The position numbers and the translations under genes are program-made. Shown in pieces: positions 57,346 through 64,000 of a DNA stretch of 64,000 bases. The stretch is taken from contig NZ_JACLGO010000011.1 in NCBI RefSeq assembly GCF_014219065.1, positions 30,503 through 94,502 on the forward strand, in the 5' to 3' direction. Source of the stretch: Halopseudomonas xiamenensis. Its GTDB lineage: Bacteria; Pseudomonadota; Gammaproteobacteria; Pseudomonadales; Pseudomonadaceae. The notes below the pieces were generated by a model. The model was not told the origin of the DNA and made no database searches. It was given only the letters and a program-made list of their open reading frames with translations. The first letter of the stretch is position 1. The number at the start of each line of letters is the position of its first letter.

Positions 57346-57843
57346 CTACCCGGCGAGGTTGCAATACTGGCCCTTGAAATACAGCAATGGCTGCGTAGCA
57401 GTTGCTTCCTGCAGATTCAGTGCTTTCACTTCACCGATCACGATCAGGTGATCGCCTGCGGCATGTTCGGCGTGAATCTCGCAATCCAGCCAGTGCAGAC
57501 TGCCGGCAATGATCGGATTGCCCAGCGGCGATGCCTGCCATTGCACTCCGCGCCACTTGTCCGTGCCTTGCCGGGCGAACTGGTTGGATATCCCGGCCTG
57601 CTCGTCGGACAGGATATTGACGGCGAACCGGCCGGCCTGGCGAATGCCGGGGTAGCTGGCCGAACTGGACATGACGCTGAATGACACCAGCGGCGGGTTC
57701 ATCGACACGCTGTAGAACGACTGGCAGGTGAAGCCCAGCGGCTGGTCATCAATGTGTGAGGTGATGACCGTGATACCGGATGCGTAATGCCCGAGCGCCT
57801 TGCGAAAGCTCAAGGGCTCGATGGCGGTACTGGAAAGAGACAT
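57346..57843 (-). CDS. Flavin reductase-like protein, MesXD-associated
   Basis: 165 residues. FRKALGHYASGITVITSHIDDQPLGFTCQSFYSVSMNPPLVSFSV and GRFAVNILSDEQ are typical of the FMN-binding flavin reductase (HpaC/NtaB) family. It follows mesD by about 75 bp on the same strand. MesD is reported to need oxygen, so a reduced-flavin supplier in the same unit makes sense; this link is inference. Confidence 0.82.
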   Translation of the reverse strand: MSLSSTAIEPLSFRKALGHYASGITVITSHIDDQPLGFTCQSFYSVSMNPPLVSFSVMSSSASYPGIRQAGRFAVNILSDEQAGISNQFARQGTDKWRGVQWQASPLGNPIIAGSLHWLDCEIHAEHAAGDHLIVIGEVKALNLQEATATQPLLYFKGQYCNLAG

Positions 57844-57917
57844 GACAGATCCTGAACAAGGCGGTGCGGCTCGACAGTGCCGGGGCAGCCTGAAGCCGCC
57901 CGGCCATTGCCGCTGAC

Positions 57918-58946
57918 TTAGATGGACAGTTCTCTGCGGACGATGTCGGCGCCTGCGCTCAAGGCACTCAACTTGCCCCGCGCCACCTGGCGAGGCAGCG
58001 GGGCCATGCCACAGTTGGTGCAGGGATAGAGCTTGTCGGCATCGACAAACTGCAGTGCCTTGCGCAGGGTATCGGCCACTTCCTCTGGCGTTTCAATGGT
58101 ATTGGTCGCCACGTCAATGGCCCCCACCATCACCTTCTTGCCACGGATGAGTTCGATCAGGTCCATCGGCACATGGGAGTTGTGACATTCCAGCGAGACC
58201 ATGCCGATACTGGATTTCTGCAGCTTGGGGAAAGCCTCTTCATATTGCCGCCACTCCGAGCCCAGCGTCTTCTTCCAGTCGGTATTGGCCTTGATGCCAT
58301 AGCCATAGCAGATATGCACGGCCGTTTCGCACTTGAGACCTTCAATGGCCCGTTCCAGGGTAGCCACCCCCCAGTCATTGACCTCATCGAAGAACACATT
58401 GAAGGCCGGCTCGTCGAACTGGATGATATCGACACCAGCCGCTTCCAGCTCCCGGGCCTCCTGATTGAGGATCTGGGCGAACTCCCAGGCCAGCTTTTCA
58501 CGACTCTTGTAGTGACCATCATAGAGCGTATCGATCATGGTCATGGGGCCAGGCAGAGCCCATTTGATGGGCTGGCTGGTCTGCTGCCGCAGGAACCTGG
58601 CATCCTCGACAAACACCGGCTTGCGCCGGGCAACGTCCCCGACCACCGAGGGTACGCTCGCATCATAGCGATCACGAATCCGCACGGTCTCGCGTTTTTC
58701 AAAATCGACACCCTCGAGGTGCTCGATAAAGGTGGTGACGAAATGCTGGCGGGTCTGCTCGCCATCACTGACGATATCGATGCCGGCCTGTTGCTGTTCG
58801 TGCAAGGACAAACGCAAAGCATCCTGCTTGCCCTCGACCAGCTCCTCACCCTGCAGTTTCCAGGGTGACCAGAGGGTCTCAGGTTGCGCCAGCCAGGAAG
58901 GCTTGGGCAGGCTGCCAGCGGTTGACGTGGGTAACAATTTTTTCAT
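57918..58946 (-). CDS. mesD: MesD-type core methionine synthase
   Basis: 342 residues, only the C-terminal, zinc-binding half of a MetE-like barrel. PTSTAGSLPKPSWL, SDGEQTRQHFVTTF, IQFDEPAFNVFFDEVNDWG, HICYGYGIKAN and the end LYPCTNCGMAPLPRQVARGKL with its Cys pair are visible; the folate-binding N-terminal half of MetE is missing. The neighbouring DUF1852 gene points to the MesD group, which makes methionine from homocysteine without folate and with MesX. The methyl donor is not known. Confidence 0.85.
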   Translation of the reverse strand: MKKLLPTSTAGSLPKPSWLAQPETLWSPWKLQGEELVEGKQDALRLSLHEQQQAGIDIVSDGEQTRQHFVTTFIEHLEGVDFEKRETVRIRDRYDASVPSVVGDVARRKPVFVEDARFLRQQTSQPIKWALPGPMTMIDTLYDGHYKSREKLAWEFAQILNQEARELEAAGVDIIQFDEPAFNVFFDEVNDWGVATLERAIEGLKCETAVHICYGYGIKANTDWKKTLGSEWRQYEEAFPKLQKSSIGMVSLECHNSHVPMDLIELIRGKKVMVGAIDVATNTIETPEEVADTLRKALQFVDADKLYPCTNCGMAPLPRQVARGKLSALSAGADIVRRELSI

Positions 58947-58973
58947 GACAGAGGACCTTGTGTTTTCGATTAG

Positions 58974-59957
58974 TCAAAGAGCGTAATTGGCCGACCACTG
59001 CTCAAGCACAGCACGGTATGGCTTGATGAACTGCTCCTCGGCAAACTTCCCCTGCTCGACAGCCAGCCGGCTGCGTTCCTCTCGGTCATAAACAATCCGG
59101 GTCAACGAATAATCCTGGTGTTTCAAACTGGGTTGATAGGATTTGCCTGCTGCAGAGTTCGCATTATAGATCTCGGGCCGATAGATTTTCTGAAAGGTAT
59201 CCATCGTGCTGATGGTACTGATCAGCTCAAGATTGGTGTAATCGCCAAGCAAATCACCGGCAAAATAGAAAGCCAAAGGCGCCACACTGTTCGGCGGCAT
59301 GAAATAGCGAACCTTCAGCCCCATTTTCCTGAAATATTCATCAGTCAGGGAATATTCGTCCTGCTGGTATTCAAAACCCAATACAGGATGCTGATTTTCA
59401 GTCCGATGATAGGTCTTGCTACTCGACACACTGAGACATATGACCGGCGGCTTATTGAAGTTCTCCCTGTAAGCGCTCGAATTCACGAAGCACTTGAACA
59501 GCTTGCCATGCAGATCGCCAAAATCATCCGGCACGCTGAATCCGGGCTGATCTCTGTTGTGCTCCAGCAGCACCACACTGAAATCATAATCCCGTACGTA
59601 GGAGGAGAAGTTATTCCCTACAACACCCTCAATGCGCTCATTGGTCTTGCGATCGACAATATTCGTTTTCAATATCTCGATCAACGGAAGAGCACCACCA
59701 GCACCTTGCGCATCGATATTCATCTCGACGGAAATGATTTCAAGCTCGACAGCATAACGATCGCCCCTGGGGTTACCCCAATGCGCCAGGGCGTTGAAGC
59801 GATTGTCAATCATGTTCAAGGCGTTGCGCAGATTCTCCTGGCGATTGGTCCCTCTGGCCAGGTTGGCAAAGTTGGTAGTAATACGCGTATTGTCGGCGGG
59901 GCGGTAATTCTCATCGAAACGAATACTGTTAACAGCAAAACTGAAATCTTTGTTCAT
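58974..59957 (-). CDS. mesX: DUF1852 protein, MesX
   Basis: 327 residues. DFSFAVNSIRFDENYRPADNTRITTNFANLARG at the N-terminus and the conserved MNIDAQGAGGALPLIEILKTNI identify DUF1852, the partner required by MesD. The biochemical activity of DUF1852 is not settled. It is 27 bp upstream of mesD on the same strand, and heads the unit. Confidence 0.87.
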   Translation of the reverse strand: MNKDFSFAVNSIRFDENYRPADNTRITTNFANLARGTNRQENLRNALNMIDNRFNALAHWGNPRGDRYAVELEIISVEMNIDAQGAGGALPLIEILKTNIVDRKTNERIEGVVGNNFSSYVRDYDFSVVLLEHNRDQPGFSVPDDFGDLHGKLFKCFVNSSAYRENFNKPPVICLSVSSSKTYHRTENQHPVLGFEYQQDEYSLTDEYFRKMGLKVRYFMPPNSVAPLAFYFAGDLLGDYTNLELISTISTMDTFQKIYRPEIYNANSAAGKSYQPSLKHQDYSLTRIVYDREERSRLAVEQGKFAEEQFIKPYRAVLEQWSANYAL

Positions 59958-60238
59958 CGCAACCTGGCATCCTGATTATCGAGCTGGAACCTGAATTTAT
60001 TTCTTGTTCTCGAGAACACTCAGATTCTCTTTTCCGGCTTTTCACTCGGTAATATTTACATCGTGTGGTATTTGCGACGCATTCTAGGCTGCGGCCCTGG
60101 CCCAGTGAAAATGAATTGATTTCACCGGACCTTTAGTCATATTCATGATGAGCTGTTGGCGCTGGTGACGGCCGCGGCATCGAACAGCAGCTACCCGGTG
60201 AAACCCGGACCGCCACAGCCAGGAGAGGTGAGGAAAAG
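59958..60238. promoter_or_regulatory. mesX upstream region with palindrome
   Basis: 281 bp without a gene. It contains the perfect 12-bp palindrome GTTCTCGAGAAC (60006-60017) about 50 bp before mesX, and TGAATTTATTTCT (59992-60004), one base from the MetR pattern TGAA-N5-TTCA. Either may control the methionine unit. No riboswitch fold was recognised. Confidence 0.45.
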
Positions 60239-60991
60239 CTAGGGCATTCCTGCAGTACGCTGGCGCACCGCCTCGAACAGACAGATACCCGCCGCCACCG
60301 AGACGTTCAGACTGCTGACGCCACCGGCCATTGGCAGCTTGGCCAGGTAATCGCAGTGCTCGCGTGTCAGGCGGCGCATGCCGGCGCCTTCGGCGCCCAT
60401 GACGATCACCGTGGGCACGCTCAGGTCGACCTGGTACAGCAACTGCTGCGCCTCGCCAGCGGTGCCGACCACCCACAGCCCGCGCTGCTGCAATTGCTTG
60501 AGCGTGCGAGCAAGATTGGTCACCGCCACCAGCGGTACGGTTTCGGCGGCGCCACAGGCGACCTTGCGTACCGTCGGCGACAAGCTGGCGGAGCGATCAC
60601 GGGGGATGATCACCGCCTGCGCGCCCGCCGCATCGGCACTGCGCAGGCAGGCACCGAGGTTGTGCGGATCAGTGACGCCATCGAGCACCAACAGCAATGG
60701 CACACCCTGGTGCCGATCCAGCAGATGACCGAGCATTTCCTCGGACCACAACTGGCTCGGCGTCACCGCAGCGACCACCCCCTGGTGCACGCCACCGGCG
60801 GCCAGCCGCTCCAGCTCCTCGGGCAGCACCCGGTCGCTGTCGATGGCCTCGGCAGCCGCCAACTCCAGCACCGCCTGCATCCGCGCATCCAGCCGTCCGC
60901 GCTGCAGGATCAGGCGTTTGACCCGCTTCGGTGACTGCTCCAGCATGGCCTGCACCGCGTGCAGGCCATAGATGTATTCCAACTCGCTCAT
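60239..60991 (-). CDS. rlmB: 23S rRNA (Gm2251) 2'-O-methyltransferase
   Basis: 250 residues. SPOUT-class: an N-terminal L30e-like domain (YIYGLHAVQAMLEQSPKRVKRL), then LVLDGVTDPHNLGACLRSADAAGAQAVIIP, VIVMGAEGAGMRRLTREHCD and a final SLNVSVAAGICLFEAVRQR with the knot residues. It follows rnr by 18 bp, the usual rnr-rlmB pair. Confidence 0.96.
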   Translation of the reverse strand: MSELEYIYGLHAVQAMLEQSPKRVKRLILQRGRLDARMQAVLELAAAEAIDSDRVLPEELERLAAGGVHQGVVAAVTPSQLWSEEMLGHLLDRHQGVPLLLVLDGVTDPHNLGACLRSADAAGAQAVIIPRDRSASLSPTVRKVACGAAETVPLVAVTNLARTLKQLQQRGLWVVGTAGEAQQLLYQVDLSVPTVIVMGAEGAGMRRLTREHCDYLAKLPMAGGVSSLNVSVAAGICLFEAVRQRTAGMP

Positions 60992-61009
60992 GAATGCTTC
61001 AACTGCCCA

Positions 61010-63559
61010 TCAATTGATCTTGCGCTTGCGCGGGGCCGAGGGCTTCTTGCCGGCCGGCTTGTGCTCCACCGCGCCGCGCTTGGTACCAGCGCGGGTCGCG
61101 CTCAGGGCCGGTTTACCGTCCCGCCCTCTTCCCGACTTGCCCGACTTCGGCTTGCCGGGGCGCGCGTTCGCCTCCGCGGCCTTGCGCGCCTCGCTCAGCA
61201 GCTTCTCGCGCACCGCACGACTGTCCTTGGCGTTAGGTGCCACCGGCCGGTCGGAGGCCATCTCGAAGTCGATCTTGCGCTCGTCCAGATCCACCCGTAC
61301 CACCTGCACCCGGATCGAATCACCCAGGCGGAAGGTACGGCCGGCGCGCTCGCCGACCAGACTGTGGTGCACCGCATCGAAATTGTAGTAGTCGGCCGGC
61401 AAGGCGGTGACATGCACCAGTCCCTCGACGTAGATATCGGTCAGCTCGACGAACAGGCCGAAGCCGGTCACCGCGGTCACCAGGCCATCGAAGTTCTCAC
61501 CGACGCGGTCCTGCATGAACTCGCACTTGAGCCAGCTGACCACGTCCCGGGTCGCCTCGTCGGCGCGCCGCTCGTTCTGCGAGCACTGTTCGCCCAGGCG
61601 CTCCAGCGCCGCCAGGTCGTACGGATAGATCGCCGCCTTGGGCAGGGTACCGGCGCCGGAACGGCGCACCAGGTCGGTTTTCCTGCGCGAGCGGATCACC
61701 GAACGGATGGCGCGGTGCACCAGCAGGTCCGGGTAACGCCGGATCGGCGAGGTGAAGTGGGTATAGGCTTCGTAGTTCAGACCGAAGTGCCCGGCGTTGT
61801 GCGGCGTATAGACCGCCTGGCTCAACGAGCGCAGCATGACTGTCTGGATCAGCTGGGCATCGGGACGGTCCTGCACCTTCTCCAGCACCGCAGCATAGTC
61901 CTCGGGAGTCGGGTCGCCCTTCTTGCGGGTCAGCGACAGCCCCATGGAACCGAGGAACTGGCGCAGGCGCTCGACCTTCTCCGGCTTGGGTCCGTCATGC
62001 ACCCGGTACAGGCCGGGAATCTCCAGGTCCTGCAGGAAGCGCGCGGTGGCGACGTTGGCACACAGCATGCACTCCTCGATGATCTTGTGCGCATCGTTGC
62101 GGGTGGTCGGCAGGATCTCGGTGATCTTGCGGTCGTCGCCGAACAGCATGCGCGTCTCGGTGGTTTCGAAATCGATCGCACCGCGACCATGCCGTGCCTT
62201 GGCCAGCGCCTTGTACAGCTCGTACAGGTTCTTCAGGTGCGGCAGCACCTCGGCATATTCGGCACTCAGCGCCTTGCCTTCACGGCTGCGCGGGTGCTCC
62301 AGCATGCTCGACACCTTGTTGTAGGTCAGCCGTGCATGGGAATGGATCACCGCTTCATAGAACTCGAAATCGGTCAGTTCACCGCTCTTGGAGATGGTCA
62401 TTTCACAGACCATGGCCAGACGGTCGACATTCGGCATCAGCGAACACAGGCCGTTGGAGATTGCCTCCGGCAACATCGGGATGACTTCGCTGGGGAAATA
62501 CACCGAAGTGCCGCGCAGCTCGGCTTCGGCATCCAGCTCCGAGCCCAGCGGCACGTAGTGGGAGACGTCGGCGATCGCCACATACAGCTTCCAGCCACCG
62601 GCGAACAGGCGCCAGCCGCTGGCCTTGCGCGGCTCGCAATACACAGCGTCATCGAAGTCGCGGGCATCCTCGCCGTCGATAGTGACCAGCGGCAGATGTC
62701 TCAGATCGACCCGCTTGGCCTTGTCCTTCTCGACCACGTAGTCGGGCAGCCTGGCCGCCTCGTCCACCACTTCCTGCGGCCAGACGCTGGGAATATCGTA
62801 ACTGCGCAGCGCGACTTCGATCTCCACGCCCGGCGCCATATAGTCGCCGACCACTTCGATCACTTCGCCCTGGGCCTGGCGGCTCATGGTCGGCCAGTGG
62901 GTGATGCGCACCTCGACATACTGGCCGGATTTGGCCCCGCCGGCGCAGCCTGGCGGTACCAGGACTTCGTGATTGATCCGGGCGCTGTCGGCAGCCACGT
63001 AGCCGATGCCGCCCTCTTCGTAATAGCGGCCGACCAGCAACTCATGGGCCCGCTCGATCACCTCGACGATCGCACCCTCGCTGCGTCCACGGCGATCGAC
63101 ACCGGTAACCCGACCGAGTACCCGGTCACCATCGAACACCACGCGCATCTGCGACGGCCCGAGGAACAGGTCCTCACCGCCATCGTCGGGCACCAGGAAG
63201 CCGAAGCCGTCCCGGTGGCCCTGCACCCGACCGCTGATCAGGTCGAGCTTGTCCACCGGGGCATAGGCGCCACGCCGGGTGTAGATCAGTTGGCCATCGC
63301 GCTCCATGGCGCGCAGGCGCCGGCGCAGGGCCTCGATCCCATCTTCGTCATACAACCCGAATTCCTGCTGCAACTGTGCCCGCGTCGCCGGCGCACCGCG
63401 CTCGGCCAACAGCTTGAGGATCAGTTCACGACTGGGAATGGGGTTGTCGTATTTCTCTGCTTCACGTTGCGCCGCCGGGTCCAGTTCGACCCAGTTGGCC
63501 GCACCAGCAGCAGTGCTCGATGCAGGCATCGAGTCTTGAGGTTTGGTCTTTTTCGTCAT
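61010..63559 (-). CDS. rnr: Ribonuclease R
   Basis: 849 residues. N-terminal helix-turn-helix and two cold-shock domains (GFGFLVPDDGGEDLFL), the RNB catalytic centre (TIDGEDARDFDDAVYCE with metal-binding Asp residues; HFTSPIRRYPDLLVHRAI), an S1 domain (GFGLFVELTDIYVEGLVHV) and a Lys/Arg/Gly-rich tail. It degrades structured RNA 3' to 5'. First gene of the rnr-rlmB unit. Confidence 0.96.
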   Translation of the reverse strand: MTKKTKPQDSMPASSTAAGAANWVELDPAAQREAEKYDNPIPSRELILKLLAERGAPATRAQLQQEFGLYDEDGIEALRRRLRAMERDGQLIYTRRGAYAPVDKLDLISGRVQGHRDGFGFLVPDDGGEDLFLGPSQMRVVFDGDRVLGRVTGVDRRGRSEGAIVEVIERAHELLVGRYYEEGGIGYVAADSARINHEVLVPPGCAGGAKSGQYVEVRITHWPTMSRQAQGEVIEVVGDYMAPGVEIEVALRSYDIPSVWPQEVVDEAARLPDYVVEKDKAKRVDLRHLPLVTIDGEDARDFDDAVYCEPRKASGWRLFAGGWKLYVAIADVSHYVPLGSELDAEAELRGTSVYFPSEVIPMLPEAISNGLCSLMPNVDRLAMVCEMTISKSGELTDFEFYEAVIHSHARLTYNKVSSMLEHPRSREGKALSAEYAEVLPHLKNLYELYKALAKARHGRGAIDFETTETRMLFGDDRKITEILPTTRNDAHKIIEECMLCANVATARFLQDLEIPGLYRVHDGPKPEKVERLRQFLGSMGLSLTRKKGDPTPEDYAAVLEKVQDRPDAQLIQTVMLRSLSQAVYTPHNAGHFGLNYEAYTHFTSPIRRYPDLLVHRAIRSVIRSRRKTDLVRRSGAGTLPKAAIYPYDLAALERLGEQCSQNERRADEATRDVVSWLKCEFMQDRVGENFDGLVTAVTGFGLFVELTDIYVEGLVHVTALPADYYNFDAVHHSLVGERAGRTFRLGDSIRVQVVRVDLDERKIDFEMASDRPVAPNAKDSRAVREKLLSEARKAAEANARPGKPKSGKSGRGRDGKPALSATRAGTKRGAVEHKPAGKKPSAPRKRKIN

Positions 63560-63633
63560 AGACGCCTATTGAACCGCGAAACGCGGTTTCTTGCACCATA
63601 TTTCCCGTGGGATAATTTTTTTGCAAACAGGGG

Positions 63634-63662
63634 TTTACAAGATTTTTCCTGCTGCGTATCAT
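63634..63662 (+). promoter_or_regulatory. tRNA-Leu promoter
   Basis: TTTACA (63634-63639) and TATCAT (63657-63662) with 17-bp spacing, followed by a GC-rich discriminator (TCGCGCCG) of the kind found at stringently controlled stable-RNA promoters. About 75 bp upstream of the first tRNA. Confidence 0.7.
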
Positions 63663-63736
63663 TCGCGCCGTCAACACGACATCGGTTGCACCGCGAGCCA
63701 AACAGGTTCAGCATAGCAGAGACGTCGAGATGGCAT

Positions 63737-63823
63737 GCCCAGGTGGTGAAATTGGTAGACACGCTAGCTTCAGGTGCTAGTGGCTTCACGGCCGTGGAAG
63801 TTCGAGTCTTCTCCTGGGCACCA
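63737..63823 (+). tRNA. tRNA-Leu (CAG)
   Basis: 87 nt with CCA encoded. Acceptor arms GCCCAGG / CCTGGGC, a D-arm with GGTAGAC, an anticodon loop TTCAGGT giving anticodon CAG, a long variable arm as in class II tRNAs, and T-loop TTCGAGT. Reads CUG codons, the main leucine codon in this GC-rich genome. Confidence 0.96.
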
Positions 63824-63830
63824 ATTCCGA

Positions 63831-63857
63831 AAACCGGACCAAGGTCCGGTTTTTTTG
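63831..63857 (+). terminator. Terminator between tandem tRNA-Leu genes
   Basis: Perfect 10-bp stem AAACCGGACC / GGTCCGGTTT followed by a T-run. It directly follows the first tRNA and precedes a second copy. Confidence 0.88.
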
Positions 63858-63923
63858 ATTAAGTAGCAGCAATGCCAGGTCGGCATGATCTGCGAGCGCC
63901 ACGCCCGCCAGATCGAATGACAC

Positions 63924-64000
63924 GCCCAGGTGGTGAAATTGGTAGACACGCTAGCTTCAGGTGCTAGTGGCTTCACGGCCGTGGAAGTTCGAGTCTTCTC
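63924..64000 (+). tRNA. tRNA-Leu (CAG), second copy, cut by window end
   Basis: The 77 visible nucleotides are identical to the first copy, with the same GCCCAGG start and CAG anticodon loop; about 10 nt of the 3' end lie outside the window. Confidence 0.94.

Noticed and set aside
60959..63862. A plus-strand open frame of 967 codons opposite rnr
   Set aside because: It mirrors the rnr codons; the antisense frame is open because of high GC and the product has no domain, while rnr has all RNase R motifs.

Overview
The window reads as about 64 kb of chromosome from a high-GC gammaproteobacterium of the Pseudomonas lineage. The main evidence is gene order. dsbD-aroQ-accB-accC-prmA-DUF3426-dusB-fis-purH-purD-retS (36.7-51.0 kb) and rnr-rlmB ... 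rpsF-rpsR-membrane protein-rplI-dnaB (53.5-63.6 kb, minus strand) are the arrangements known from Pseudomonas aeruginosa. Here they sit close together, as in some early-branching or marine relatives (for example the Halopseudomonas group, which is only a guess). No rRNA, CRISPR array, prophage, integrase or intact insertion sequence was seen. Starts were chosen by Shine-Dalgarno match and family alignment and are often downstream of the longest possible open frame.

Region 1 (0-7 kb): the 3' part of a lipoprotein carboxylesterase; a small unit of amidohydrolase plus MatC-type anion permease (minus strand); a divergent GntR/UTRA regulator with a YbfB-type MFS transporter; and an NADPH-FMN reductase. 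Region 2 (7.1-25.5 kb): an accessory catabolic island. One minus-strand operon carries a GlcG-like protein, DUF1302 and DUF1329 envelope proteins, a YCF48 beta-propeller, an RND/MMPL transporter and a DUF1097 membrane protein. Beside it lie a CaiB-type CoA-transferase, a cupin, an M15-like protein, a second FMN reductase, an MDR dehydrogenase and an AA_synth-family protein, then an operon of FAH-family hydrolase, VOC protein, aldehyde dehydrogenase and MhpA-like FAD hydroxylase, closed by a GntR/FCD regulator. Both divergent promoter regions contain the same perfect palindrome TTTGTGCACAAA, which suggests that the whole island is one regulon.

Region 3 (25.5-31.9 kb): arsR-arsC-acr3 arsenic resistance, a possible arsH remnant, phhB, an unrecognised 155-aa protein, a Fur-boxed TonB-dependent receptor and an outer-membrane beta-barrel protein. 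Region 4 (32-36.7 kb): cmoM, a DinF-like MATE exporter, yciH, DUF2333 and cvfB. Region 5 (36.7-51 kb) is the conserved dsbD-to-retS block, with several repeat elements between genes. Region 6 (51-64 kb, mostly minus strand): a 29-codon ORF with an ideal ribosome site, ygiQ, dnaB, rplI, rpsR, rpsF, a methionine-synthesis unit of MesX (DUF1852), MesD and a flavin reductase, then rlmB and rnr. On the plus strand two near-identical tRNA-Leu(CAG) genes follow, the second cut by the window edge.

Several repeat families occur between genes: Pseudomonas-like REP palindromes (27.6, 34.25 and 51.0 kb), a MITE-like inverted repeat (38.5-38.8 kb), a BIME-like hairpin (46.7 kb) and a heptamer tandem repeat (41.2 kb). 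The best candidate for an undescribed system is the island at 7.1-25.5 kb: an envelope transport module of mostly uncharacterised families physically and, by shared operators, probably regulatorily linked to an aromatic-type degradation pathway.
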